Shown in pieces: positions 1 to 7,164 of a stretch of 8,040 nt of DNA. The notes under the pieces are model-generated. The model was not told the DNA's origin and searched no databases. It worked only from the letters and a program-made list of their open reading frames with translations. The position numbers were made by a program, and so were the translations under genes. This DNA comes from Alphaproteobacteria bacterium (GTDB lineage: Bacteria; Pseudomonadota; Alphaproteobacteria; Puniceispirillales; Puniceispirillaceae). The stretch lies in the NCBI GenBank assembly GCA_009936885.1, contig JAACDT010000028.1, positions 1 through 8,040 of the forward strand, given 5' to 3'. The stretch's first letter is position 1; each line of letters begins with the position of its first letter.

Positions 1-962
1 GCAGCTTTCATTTCGTCAAACCCTGCAAAAGCACTTACAAGCATTAATAAGGTAGATTTTGGCAAATGAAAATTTGTTAGCAACATATCTACAACTTGGA
101 ATGAATAACCAGGGGTAATAAATAAATCTGTATCCCCTTTAAAAGCTTGCATCTTTCCAAATTTTGCCCAGATAGACTCCACAATTCGCAAACTTGTTGT
201 ACCAATACATATAACTCTTCTGTTATTTTGCTTAGCCTCATTAATTTTATTCGAGATTTCTTGGGTTACTTCCCCCCACTCGCTATGCATTTTATGCTCT
301 GATAGATTTTCTGATTTAACTGGCAGAAAGGTTCCTGCACCCACATGCAACGTAACCATTTCAATTTGGGCGCCAGCATCTAACGCCGATTGTTTTAATT
401 CTGGTGTAAAATGCAATCCTGCTGTGGGTGCGGCAACAGCGCCAATTTTTTCAGCAAATACTGTTTGATAATTCACCATATCAGAATAATCTCCCTCCCG
501 GTCACGCTTTATATAGGGAGGCAAGGGCATTTTTCCTTTTTTTTCAATTCTCTGCACTAAACTATTACTACTATGGTTAAACTTTATCAACACCTCACCA
601 GCGGAACGGCGTTCATCCACAATTGCTTCAAATCCGTCACCAAAATCAATTACAGCATTTAAAACACATTTTTTTGCAGGTTTAGCAAAGGCAAGCCAGC
701 TATCCTCTGATATTTTTTTATGCAAGGTCAGGCTTATGTTTTTCTCATTAATCCTGCCATGTAGCTGTGCTGGAATTACTTTTGTATCATTTGCCAACAG
801 CAAATCTCCTGCCCGAAGCAAAGAGGGTAAATCCTGCATTACATAGTCGTTTAGATTGTCTCGTGCGACATGCAAAAGGCGCGCAAGATCCCTTGGATCA
901 AAAGGGCTCTGTGCGATTAATTCAGATGGCAGAGAATAGTTAAAATCCGATAAACTATACAT
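1..962 (-). CDS. queA: S-adenosylmethionine:tRNA ribosyltransferase-isomerase QueA (3' end missing)
   Basis: QueA transfers and isomerises the ribosyl part of S-adenosylmethionine onto 7-aminomethyl-7-deazaguanine in tRNA, giving epoxyqueuosine at wobble position 34. It acts in the cytoplasm. Translating from the ATG at 960-962 gives 320 uninterrupted codons plus two bases before the window edge. Family blocks appear in order: FNYSLPSELIAQ (7-18), the AGDLLLANDTKVIPAQL region (51-67), MPLPPYI (145-151), GAVAAPTAGLHFT (174-186), LHVGAGTF (205-212), GTTSLR (254-259) and the TNFHLPKSTLLMLVSAF region (296-312). Relatives are around 350 residues, so roughly the last 25-35 residues lie outside the window. 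The start lies 2 bp after the kdsD stop with no strong Shine-Dalgarno visible, suggesting translational coupling. tgt, a frequent neighbour, is not in view. Identification is firm. The gene is cut only by the window edge, and no frameshift is seen. Confidence 0.96.
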   Translation of the reverse strand, partial: MYSLSDFNYSLPSELIAQSPFDPRDLARLLHVARDNLNDYVMQDLPSLLRAGDLLLANDTKVIPAQLHGRINEKNISLTLHKKISEDSWLAFAKPAKKCVLNAVIDFGDGFEAIVDERRSAGEVLIKFNHSSNSLVQRIEKKGKMPLPPYIKRDREGDYSDMVNYQTVFAEKIGAVAAPTAGLHFTPELKQSALDAGAQIEMVTLHVGAGTFLPVKSENLSEHKMHSEWGEVTQEISNKINEAKQNNRRVICIGTTSLRIVESIWAKFGKMQAFKGDTDLFITPGYSFQVVDMLLTNFHLPKSTLLMLVSAFAGFDEMKA

Positions 963-964
963 GA

Positions 965-1894
965 CTAATAAATTTGAACCACACCATTAATAAATCCATT
1001 ATCATCGACAACAACGAGACTTTGAACACGCGCTTCAAGCATTTTTTCTTCGGCGGCCACCATCATTTCATCTTCTGAGATTGTAAGCGGGGATGTGTTC
1101 ATAACACTGCCTGCTTTTGCAGATGAAAGATTTGTTCCCATCACTAACATACGCCTTAAATCGCCATCGGTGATAATACCTTGTAGCTTGTTATCTTCTT
1201 GTACAAGAGCTAAGCCTAATCTTGCTTCTGTCATGATAACAATTACTTCTGACATAGACATATTTGCATCTACGAGCGGCAAATCACGGCCAGACATTCT
1301 GTCCTTGACGCGAGAGAGCAATCGCATTCCAAGCATTCCGCCCGGGTGATTTGCTGCAAAATCCTCAGGCTTGAAGCCAGAGCGGCTCATTAAGGCAATT
1401 GCAAGTGCGTCCCCCATAACGAGAGTAGTTAATGTTGAGGTTGTCGGCGCAAGGTTCAAGGGACATGCTTCTCTGTCTATTGATACATCAAGTGCAATAT
1501 CCGATACCTTGGCTAGTGTTGAATCCAAGGATCCAACAATTGCGATAATTTTCACATCTAGTCTTTTGAACGCCGGCAGTAATTTAATCACCTCTTCTGT
1601 TTCTCCAGAATTAGAGATTAGCAAAACCACACTTTTTTCTCGAACCATGCCTAAATCGCCATGTATTGCTTCTGCAGGGTGCAAAAACAAAGCGGCTGTT
1701 CCTGTTGATGAGAATGTTGCCGCAATTTTTCGCCCCACAAGACCAGATTTTCCCATACCGCAGATAATAACATGCTGCGCTGTATTAGAAATGACGGAGA
1801 CAGCCTCATCAAAACGTGAATCTAGCCCATCTTCCAATTTACTAAGGGCCGCGCGATAGGAAGCAAACATATTTTGAATATCAGGGGTTAGCAT
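965..1894 (-). CDS. kdsD: D-arabinose-5-phosphate isomerase, KdsD/KpsF family (SIS plus two CBS domains)
   Basis: This enzyme interconverts ribulose-5-phosphate and arabinose-5-phosphate, the first step toward Kdo for lipopolysaccharide. The SIS domain (about 35-170) carries CGMGKSG (45-51), the HPAEAIHGDLG stretch (72-82), SNSGETEE (94-101) and CPLNLAPTTST (144-154), followed by NHPGG (182-186). Lys49, Glu101, Glu142 and His183 line up at a constant offset of ten with the E. coli catalytic set as I recall it (K59, E111, E152, H193). Two CBS domains follow (about 200-255 and 262-309). The protein ends at GVVQIY, where relatives usually continue with a short DLLxAG-type tail, so it is about 8-10 residues short. 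A run of nine T (1894-1902) gives a poly-A tract running into the start codon. The only weak ribosome-binding candidate is GGAACGG just before it. The gene is followed after 2 bp by queA. GutQ-type paralogues share this architecture, but no sorbitol genes are nearby, so KdsD is the better name. Confidence 0.94.
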   Translation of the reverse strand: MLTPDIQNMFASYRAALSKLEDGLDSRFDEAVSVISNTAQHVIICGMGKSGLVGRKIAATFSSTGTAALFLHPAEAIHGDLGMVREKSVVLLISNSGETEEVIKLLPAFKRLDVKIIAIVGSLDSTLAKVSDIALDVSIDREACPLNLAPTTSTLTTLVMGDALAIALMSRSGFKPEDFAANHPGGMLGMRLLSRVKDRMSGRDLPLVDANMSMSEVIVIMTEARLGLALVQEDNKLQGIITDGDLRRMLVMGTNLSSAKAGSVMNTSPLTISEDEMMVAAEEKMLEARVQSLVVVDDNGFINGVVQIY

Positions 1895-1960
1895 TTTTTT
1901 TTAAACCGTTCCAATGCGTATCAATTAAGCCAAATTTATGAGATATATTTACTTAACTTT

Positions 1961-1966
1961 AGTATA
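1961..1966 (-). promoter_or_regulatory. Candidate -10 element for kdsD-queA
   Basis: Read on the minus strand this is TATACT, five of six matches to the sigma-70 -10 hexamer, about 66 nt upstream of the kdsD start in the 89-bp gap after mobA. The -35 position would fall over the mobA stop and is poor (CTTAAT or GCTTAA), so this is only a candidate. The gap is very AT-rich, which makes chance matches likely. I see no convincing mobA terminator here. Confidence 0.3.
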
Positions 1967-1983
1967 AAAAGCGAGATTTTTGA

Positions 1984-2601
1984 TTAAGCTTGATTAGTTG
2001 AATTGACGATTTTATTAGCATAATCAATATCTTGCTGAGTATTTATATTTAAAAACGGATCAGGGTTTGCCGAAAAATCCTCATAAACCGTTTTATACCG
2101 AGCGGTAAATAAGTCTATTTTCCGAATTTCATGTTCCAGAATTGCCTCTTCTAATGCATCTGCTAGCTCTATATTCCATAAACAAAACACTGGATGGTGT
2201 CTCCCATTACTAGACGCCATTACGATATCCGCGTTTGAGGCAAGGCTTTTTGAGTATAATCTCTCACCCAAAGCATCTGGAATGAAGGGGGCGTCTGTTG
2301 CGCAAGATAACAACCATTTAGCAAAAGGAATATGCTTTTTTGTATATTTCATCATAGATAACACCCCGCAAAGAGGGCCAAAATAACCGTCAATAACATC
2401 TGGAATAATCGATAGATTAAATTTTGCAAATCGCTCTATCTCTCCATTGGCGTTTAAAATTCTATTTGGAAATTGAGCTGTTTTCTCCAATTGCCAGTTT
2501 AATATGGGTTTGTCTGCAATTTCGATTAAGCACTTATCGATACCGCCAAGGCGCCTTGCAAGTCCGCCTGCTAGAAAGCCAACGACAACATCATTAATCA
2601 T
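1984..2601 (-). CDS. mobA: Molybdenum cofactor guanylyltransferase MobA
   Basis: MobA attaches GMP from GTP to molybdopterin-bound molybdenum, making the guanine dinucleotide cofactor used by DMSO-reductase family enzymes such as formate dehydrogenase. The 205-residue length is normal. The nucleotide-binding signature LAGGLARRLGGIDK is at 10-23, NAN at 50-52, the IPDVIDG...GPLCGV block at 66-80, the metal-binding type aspartate in SCATDAPF (99-106, Asp103), HHPVFCLW at 135-142, and the C-terminal NINTQQD at 185-191. The start ATG overlaps the fdhD stop as ATGA (4 bp shared), so the two are almost certainly cotranscribed and translationally coupled. An MobA next to an FdhD points to maturation of a formate dehydrogenase-like enzyme encoded elsewhere. 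MocA-type cytidylyltransferases are related, but the GGxDK form and the fdhD neighbour favour MobA. Confidence 0.93.
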   Translation of the reverse strand: MINDVVVGFLAGGLARRLGGIDKCLIEIADKPILNWQLEKTAQFPNRILNANGEIERFAKFNLSIIPDVIDGYFGPLCGVLSMMKYTKKHIPFAKWLLSCATDAPFIPDALGERLYSKSLASNADIVMASSNGRHHPVFCLWNIELADALEEAILEHEIRKIDLFTARYKTVYEDFSANPDPFLNINTQQDIDYANKIVNSTNQA

Positions 2602-3491
2602 AAGCTAGGCTCATCATTCATCCTGCGTTGCGCAGAGCGGTTATCACTCTCTGAATCTGGAACCGTATCACAATCATCAAAAATAATACGCTCTTCTCCG
2701 GATAAGGCTACAAACCTGCTTCCTCGTGCCCTTCCGATAAGCGTTAATCCAGCTTTTCTAGCAAGCGAAACGCCAGCTTCTGTAAAGCCAGAACGCGAAA
2801 TTAAAATAGGCAACCCCATTATAACTGTCTTTAACACCATCTCAGAAGTAAGCCTTCCAGTGGTATAAAAAACCTTGTCAGCTGCGGTAATATTATTCTG
2901 AAACATCACACCTGAAATTTTATCGACCGCATTATGGCGTCCAATATCTTCCATATAAATTAGCGGCTCATCACCATTAGCAAGCACACATCCATGAATA
3001 GCGCCTGCTTTGAGGTATAAGCTTGGAGTAGTGTTTATCTTTTTAGATAGGTTAATTATCTGAGACTTTGAAATTGTTGATTTTTTTGAAAGTTTGATTG
3101 AATCAAATTTATCAACCATATCCCCATATATTGTCCCCTGAGCACAGCCACTAGTGCGGATTTTTGATTGTAGTTTTTCCTCAAAATTCGTTTTTGAATC
3201 TGTGCGTACTACAATAACAGATAATTCCTCATCATAATCTATTGCTTCAATTTTATCTTCTTGGCTAATCATGTTTTGATTAAATAAAAAGCCAACAGCA
3301 AGCTCTTCTAAATAGTCCCCAAGAGTCATCGCTGTTACTATCTCTTGATTATTTAAAAATAGGGTTACCGCCTTTTCAGCTACTACTGGTAATTGAACTG
3401 ATTGTCCATCTGAGTCCATTCCTTGCAATTGGGTTGTAAGGCCTGCTGCATTAACATTAGGGCCAATATAAAAGTGAGAGTCAGTCATCAT
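2598..3491 (-). CDS. fdhD: Formate dehydrogenase accessory sulfurtransferase FdhD
   Basis: FdhD passes sulfur from a cysteine desulfurase to the molybdenum cofactor of formate dehydrogenase, which is needed for activity. Recognisable blocks are the KAVTLFLN strand with TMTLGD-like AMTLGDYLEELAVGFLF (54-70), SGCAQG (114-119), IHGC (165-168), EDIGRHNAVDK (181-191), the FYTTGRLTSEMVLKTVIMG stretch (208-226), ILISRSGFTEAGVSLA (229-244) and LTLIGRARGSRF (249-260). At the loop where E. coli has CxxC, only Cys116 is present and the residue three positions on is Gly119. I believe single-cysteine FdhD proteins occur in this subgroup, so this is probably lineage-typical rather than damage. The charged tail after about 272 is low in conservation. 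There are tandem ATGs (3486-3491), and I keep the upstream one. The gene diverges from nadK and overlaps mobA by 4 bp. No formate dehydrogenase subunit lies in the window. Confidence 0.94.
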   Translation of the reverse strand: MMTDSHFYIGPNVNAAGLTTQLQGMDSDGQSVQLPVVAEKAVTLFLNNQEIVTAMTLGDYLEELAVGFLFNQNMISQEDKIEAIDYDEELSVIVVRTDSKTNFEEKLQSKIRTSGCAQGTIYGDMVDKFDSIKLSKKSTISKSQIINLSKKINTTPSLYLKAGAIHGCVLANGDEPLIYMEDIGRHNAVDKISGVMFQNNITAADKVFYTTGRLTSEMVLKTVIMGLPILISRSGFTEAGVSLARKAGLTLIGRARGSRFVALSGEERIIFDDCDTVPDSESDNRSAQRRMNDEPSL

Positions 3492-3535
3492 ATATCTCTA
3501 TTTTTGTAAGAACAGGAAAAGTTATCAGATGATAT

Positions 3536-3564
3536 TTGTTTTTACAGTTTTCTTACGCTAAATT
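3536..3564 (+). promoter_or_regulatory. Candidate promoter for nadK
   Basis: TTGTTT at 3536-3541 and TAAATT at 3559-3564 are separated by 17 bp, the preferred sigma-70 spacing, and lie in the 99-bp divergent gap between fdhD and nadK. Each hexamer is a partial match (three and four of six), so support is modest. No equally good pair was found for fdhD on the opposite strand, although a promoter must exist there. Confidence 0.3.
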
Positions 3565-3567
3565 AAA

Positions 3568-3590
3568 AAGGAGCTGTTAGGTATCCTATT
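3568..3590 (+). promoter_or_regulatory. nadK ribosome-binding region with distant Shine-Dalgarno and short hairpin
   Basis: A strong Shine-Dalgarno AAGGAG at 3568-3573 sits 17 nt from the nadK ATG, too far for normal use. Between them is a perfect 4-bp inverted repeat, TAGG (3578-3581) and CCTA (3585-3588) around a TAT loop. Folding would remove 11 nt and leave an effective spacing of 6. There is no in-frame ATG, GTG or TTG at the normal distance from AAGGAG. An AGG at 3579-3581, 9 nt from the ATG, is a weaker alternative site and lies inside the same hairpin. Confidence 0.4.
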
Positions 3591-4349
3591 ATGAAAATAC
3601 ATTTTAAATCTTCAAAACACAAACAGGCAGAGATTTTATTTAATCAATTGTCAGATAGATACTCACAAAACGCTATAGAAGATGCGGATGTAATTGTTGC
3701 CCTTGGCGGTGATGGGCAAATGCTCTCCTGTCTTAAAGAATCGATTGAGTATGAAATTCCTGTATTTGGAATAAATTGCGGCCATGTTGGTTTTTTAATG
3801 AATGAGGACAAGCCAACAGACTTAGTAGAGCGCATAAGCAAGGCTGAAACCGCGCCAATACACCCTATCTTAATGCATGCCACAAAATTTAACGGACAAA
3901 CACAAGAAGCGCTCGCTATAAACGAGATATCGCTGTTAAGACAAACCCATAATGCGGCTCATTGTCAAATAACAATCAACGATAAGATAGAGCTTGAACA
4001 ACTGGTATGTGACGGTGTCATGATGGCAACACCAGCAGGCTCAACAGCCTATAATTTATCAGCACATGGTCCCATCATTCCTATAGGCGCTGAATTACTG
4101 GCGCTTACACCCATATCCCCCTTCAGGCCAAGGCGTTGGAGAGGGGCATTACTGCCTGCATCATCTACTGTCAATATTAAGGTTTTAAGCCCTGAATTTA
4201 GGCCTCAATCTGTAACAGCTGACAATCTAGAAGTGCGTGATATCAAAGAAGTAAACATTAGCCAAGAAAACCAAATAACTTTGCGTTTATTATTTGATTC
4301 AGGCGCATCACTTGCCGAACGAACCATAAGTGAGCAGTTTTTAGGGTAA
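3591..4349 (+). CDS. nadK: NAD kinase
   Basis: NadK phosphorylates NAD+ to NADP+ using ATP or polyphosphate and is the only known bacterial route to NADP. The 252-residue protein is the short form usual in alphaproteobacteria. Visible motifs are GGDG (39-42) of the diacylglycerol-kinase-like nucleotide fold, the GINCGHVGFLMNE strand-loop (60-72), the AINE motif (109-112), CDGVMMATPAGSTAYNLSAHGP (140-161), and the TPISPFRPRRWRG block (173-185) that I associate with alphaproteobacteria. The C-terminus ERTISEQFLG also fits the family. It is the only plus-strand gene here, transcribed from the gap shared with fdhD and converging on the hydrolase, with 23 bp between their stops. The start is the first ATG and matches the expected N-terminus. 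Its ribosome-binding arrangement is unusual and is described separately. Nothing suggests that the enzyme is defective. Confidence 0.96.
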   Translation: MKIHFKSSKHKQAEILFNQLSDRYSQNAIEDADVIVALGGDGQMLSCLKESIEYEIPVFGINCGHVGFLMNEDKPTDLVERISKAETAPIHPILMHATKFNGQTQEALAINEISLLRQTHNAAHCQITINDKIELEQLVCDGVMMATPAGSTAYNLSAHGPIIPIGAELLALTPISPFRPRRWRGALLPASSTVNIKVLSPEFRPQSVTADNLEVRDIKEVNISQENQITLRLLFDSGASLAERTISEQFLG

Positions 4350-4372
4350 GCTTGTTTTTACGCATACATCAT

Positions 4373-5266
4373 CTAGGCGTTTTTTTTAATAAAACCCTTT
4401 ATACAATTTTGCGTTTGCTCTACAACATGTGACATTTCGATATATAATTCATGCTTAGCCTCATTAAAACTTAACAATTGCGAATTGCTAAGATACTTAA
4501 TAGAATTTCGAATGGCGTTTATACTTACCAGCTTATCGCCGCTGCCAATAAGTATCAAAACGGGCAGCTTTATGTTCTTTAGAAAGGAAGAGCGCATTGT
4601 TGTTTTAAAACAAGAATAAAAAGCAGATGAGAGCCAGCCAAAACTTACCCCTGAACGTGCAAGAGACGGATTTTCGTTAATTAAATCAATGATTTTATCA
4701 ATATTTTTTCGATTTCGGCTTAACAGATTTTGAGGATCAAATTTACGTGTTTTAAGAAGCGTGTTTTGGTCTGTGTGAGGGATTATTCTTTCCTTGAACC
4801 CGCAGATAGAAATGATACTTGCTATTGTAAATATTGGGATTGAAGGCGTTACCTGTGGAAGCATCATTGGCGATAATGCCATTATTCCAGCAATTTGATA
4901 TTTTGTTAAACCAGCAAGACGAAAAGCCAAATGCCCACCCATAGAATGACCTATGACAAAAAAATGCTTATCCGCCCACCCAGATTTATCTATCACATCA
5001 CACCCAGCTTGCAATAAATCATCAAACCCGGCGGTGTGACTTGTTGTTGGCGGATTGCCATAGGCACCAGATAAGCCAAGTCCGGGCCAGTCAAAAATCA
5101 GTACCTCCATATCGTGATTAGTTAGAAAGGATATTAATTCTAAATATTTCTCACAAAATTCACTAAGCCCCATAAAAATTACCACATGGTGCTGAGCGCT
5201 CGGAGCTCCAATTTTCCAAGTGCGAATATACCCCAAATTAGTTTTAACCCAAAATTCATGTTTCAT
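4373..5266 (-). CDS. Alpha/beta hydrolase, lysophospholipase (PldB-like) family
   Basis: This is a serine hydrolase of unknown substrate. It has the alpha/beta fold sequence order: a VVIFMGLSEFCEKYLELISFL oxyanion-type segment (28-48), FDWPGLGLSG (58-67), the nucleophile elbow GHSMGGH (106-112, Ser108), then LPVLILIGSGDKLVS (234-248, Asp244) and AKHELYIE (270-277, His272), giving a complete Ser-Asp-His triad. The DWPGxGxSG and late KHE-x-Y pattern resemble lysophospholipase L2 and monoacylglycerol lipase-like proteins. A hydrophobic stretch around 143-156 belongs to the cap region. No signal peptide is seen, so it is probably cytoplasmic or membrane-associated. It follows atm1 by 26 bp on the same strand and is likely the last gene of the suf transcript, although a separate promoter in the AT-rich gap cannot be excluded. 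Why a lipase-like enzyme follows iron-sulfur genes is not evident. The family is firm, but the substrate is not predictable. Confidence 0.85.
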   Translation of the reverse strand: MKHEFWVKTNLGYIRTWKIGAPSAQHHVVIFMGLSEFCEKYLELISFLTNHDMEVLIFDWPGLGLSGAYGNPPTTSHTAGFDDLLQAGCDVIDKSGWADKHFFVIGHSMGGHLAFRLAGLTKYQIAGIMALSPMMLPQVTPSIPIFTIASIISICGFKERIIPHTDQNTLLKTRKFDPQNLLSRNRKNIDKIIDLINENPSLARSGVSFGWLSSAFYSCFKTTMRSSFLKNIKLPVLILIGSGDKLVSINAIRNSIKYLSNSQLLSFNEAKHELYIEMSHVVEQTQNCIKGFIKKNA

Positions 5267-5292
5267 AAGCTTAACTTTGTTTATATAAAGTG

Positions 5293-7164
5293 CTATTCTG
5301 GTAGCATCTCAGTATTACCGCCATCCTGAAATCCACTTGATTGGCGTTTCCACATAGCTGCATATAATCCCTCTAACGCCAATAATTCTTGATGCGTTCC
5401 AAATTCCTTTATTTGACCGTGATTTAAAACTAAAATCATATCCGCATCTATAATTGTTGATAATCTATGTGCAATTACCAATGTAGTTTGGTTAAGTGAA
5501 ATATCGTTCAAGGCAGTCTGTATTTCGCGTTCAGTTCGGCTATCAAGCGCAGAGGTCGCTTCATCAAATAAAAATATCGTTGGCTGCTTTAAAATAGCTC
5601 TTGCTATGGCAACGCGTTGTTTTTCTCCACCAGATAATTTTAGTCCTCGCTCTCCAACAAGCGTCTCATACCCATCTGGAAGACTCTCAATAAAGCTATC
5701 TATAGCAGCGAGTTTTGATACTCTTTCCACATCTTCTTTGGTAGCACTTGCCCGCCCATAGCCAATATTATAGCCAATAGAAGCATTGAACATTACTGTA
5801 TCCTGAGGCACCATTCCAATGGCAGCACGCACTGTATCTTGTCGCACCTGCCGAATATCCTGACCGTCAATCAATATGCGCCCTTTTTGAGGATCATAAA
5901 ATCTGAATAATAACCGCGATATTGTAGATTTTCCGCCACCACTCTGTCCAACTAAGGCAACCCTATGACCTGGTTGAACGACAAAATTAAGGTCATTCAA
6001 AATCGTTCCGCGCCCGTAGGAAAAACTCACATTCTCAAATCTAATCTCTCCTCTTTTTAGATTTAATGCTGGTGCATCAACTTCGTCCTTAACATCTGGT
6101 TTTTGCTTTAAAAGGCCAAACATACGCTCAAGATCTATAACCGATTGCCTAACCTCTCTATAAGTCCAGCCAAGATATTGGAGTGGCATTGCAAGTTGAA
6201 TAATATAGGTATGAACAGCAACAAAATCACCAACACTCATGCTACCTTGCACGATTTCTCTGCCTGATATTACCAGTAATGCAACAAGACCAAGAGCAAC
6301 AATCAATCCTTGGCCTATATTAACAATCGTCAGTGACGTTCGAGAAGATATAAAGGCATTTTCATAAAGCCGTAATGCGGTATAATAATTATCTGATTCT
6401 GATTTTTCAGCGTTGAAATATTTAACAGTCTCATAATTAAGAAGAGAATCTACTGTTTTAGTAGCAGCAAACTCATCAGCTTCATTCATCCTGCGTCTAA
6501 ATTTTATTCTCCACTCAGTTGTTTTTATTGTGAAATATGAATAAGTAACGACAGTTAAAAAAGTAATTACCGCAAATTCATACCCAAATAATACCCATAG
6601 CACACCACATATAAAAAACAGCTCCACAATCAAAGGGACAACTTCGAATATCCCTGTAGATAATAGTAATGTCATCGCTTTGGCGCCTCTATCTATAGAG
6701 CGTGAGGTTCCACCTGTTTGCCTGTCCAGGTGAAATTGAAGCGATAATTTATGAAGATGTTCAAACGCATTTAAAGCTGCGATACGAACTGCTTTTGAAG
6801 CAAATTTTATGAATAAAAACTCTTTTAGCTCCGAGAATATTGTCTCCCCCACACGGGCAAGCGCATATCCACCGATAAGCAGCATCAGTAAACTCATCGA
6901 AAAGTAAATACCGCTCTCACTATTTAGGGGGGCTAAGGCATCAACGGCAGCACCGTAAAAAATCGGAATTACGGCAGCACATAATTTAGACAAAATAAGC
7001 GCGACAATTAATCCTGCAAGCCGAAGCCGCAGATTATTATTACCTCTTGGCGCAATATATTCAAAAACGATTTTTATAAGCTCAAAAACAGTTACAGAGG
7101 CGTTATTTGAATTACCTTTTGATGACTTGCCATTTGATGAATTTGACGCAGATGTATTAGCCAT
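5293..7164 (-). CDS. atm1: Atm1/HMT-type ABC exporter (fused membrane and ATPase domains)
   Basis: This half-transporter should dimerise in the inner membrane and export glutathione-linked sulfur or metal compounds, like mitochondrial Atm1/ABCB7 and its alphaproteobacterial relatives. Membrane domain: hydrophobic segments at about 48-72, 87-106, 170-193, 195-212, 282-300 and 312-330. The stretch HLDRQTGG-x-SRSIDRG (145-160) is an Atm1-family hallmark. Arg155 and Arg159 fit the arginine pair that contacts glutathione in solved homologues, an assignment made from memory. ATPase domain: Walker A GQSGGGKST (406-414), Q-loop Gln454, signature LSGGEKQR (510-517), Walker B IFLFDEATSALD (530-541) and switch His566. 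All catalytic residues are intact. The first 25 residues are rich in Ser, Asn and Lys, with no homology I recognise. The start overlaps the A-type carrier stop as TAATG, so translation is coupled, and the context supports a role tied to iron-sulfur biogenesis. General lipid A or multidrug exporters fit less well. Confidence 0.92.
   Translation of the reverse strand: MANTSASNSSNGKSSKGNSNNASVTVFELIKIVFEYIAPRGNNNLRLRLAGLIVALILSKLCAAVIPIFYGAAVDALAPLNSESGIYFSMSLLMLLIGGYALARVGETIFSELKEFLFIKFASKAVRIAALNAFEHLHKLSLQFHLDRQTGGTSRSIDRGAKAMTLLLSTGIFEVVPLIVELFFICGVLWVLFGYEFAVITFLTVVTYSYFTIKTTEWRIKFRRRMNEADEFAATKTVDSLLNYETVKYFNAEKSESDNYYTALRLYENAFISSRTSLTIVNIGQGLIVALGLVALLVISGREIVQGSMSVGDFVAVHTYIIQLAMPLQYLGWTYREVRQSVIDLERMFGLLKQKPDVKDEVDAPALNLKRGEIRFENVSFSYGRGTILNDLNFVVQPGHRVALVGQSGGGKSTISRLLFRFYDPQKGRILIDGQDIRQVRQDTVRAAIGMVPQDTVMFNASIGYNIGYGRASATKEDVERVSKLAAIDSFIESLPDGYETLVGERGLKLSGGEKQRVAIARAILKQPTIFLFDEATSALDSRTEREIQTALNDISLNQTTLVIAHRLSTIIDADMILVLNHGQIKEFGTHQELLALEGLYAAMWKRQSSGFQDGGNTEMLPE

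Noticed and set aside
1095..1349. Plus-strand open frame of 84 codons inside kdsD
   Set aside because: It is antisense to a well-supported conserved gene, has no family motifs and no clear ribosome site.
1371..1859. Plus-strand open frame of 162 codons inside kdsD
   Set aside because: It is antisense to the conserved SIS domain and its composition is a shadow of that gene. No recognisable domain.
3492..3590. Operator or riboswitch in the fdhD-nadK divergent gap
   Set aside because: At 99 bp it is too short for a typical riboswitch, and apart from the small TAGG/CCTA repeat no paired structure or known regulator box was recognised.
3644..3883. Minus-strand open frame of 79 codons inside nadK
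   Set aside because: It lies opposite the conserved nadK coding region and has no motif support.
4360..4387. Possible terminator after nadK: ACGC and GCGT arms followed by a T tract
   Set aside because: The stem is only 4 bp with a 13-nt loop and cannot be extended. The T tract is also coding sequence for the Lys-Lys-Asn end of the hydrolase. It is too weak to annotate, although some termination must occur between these convergent genes.
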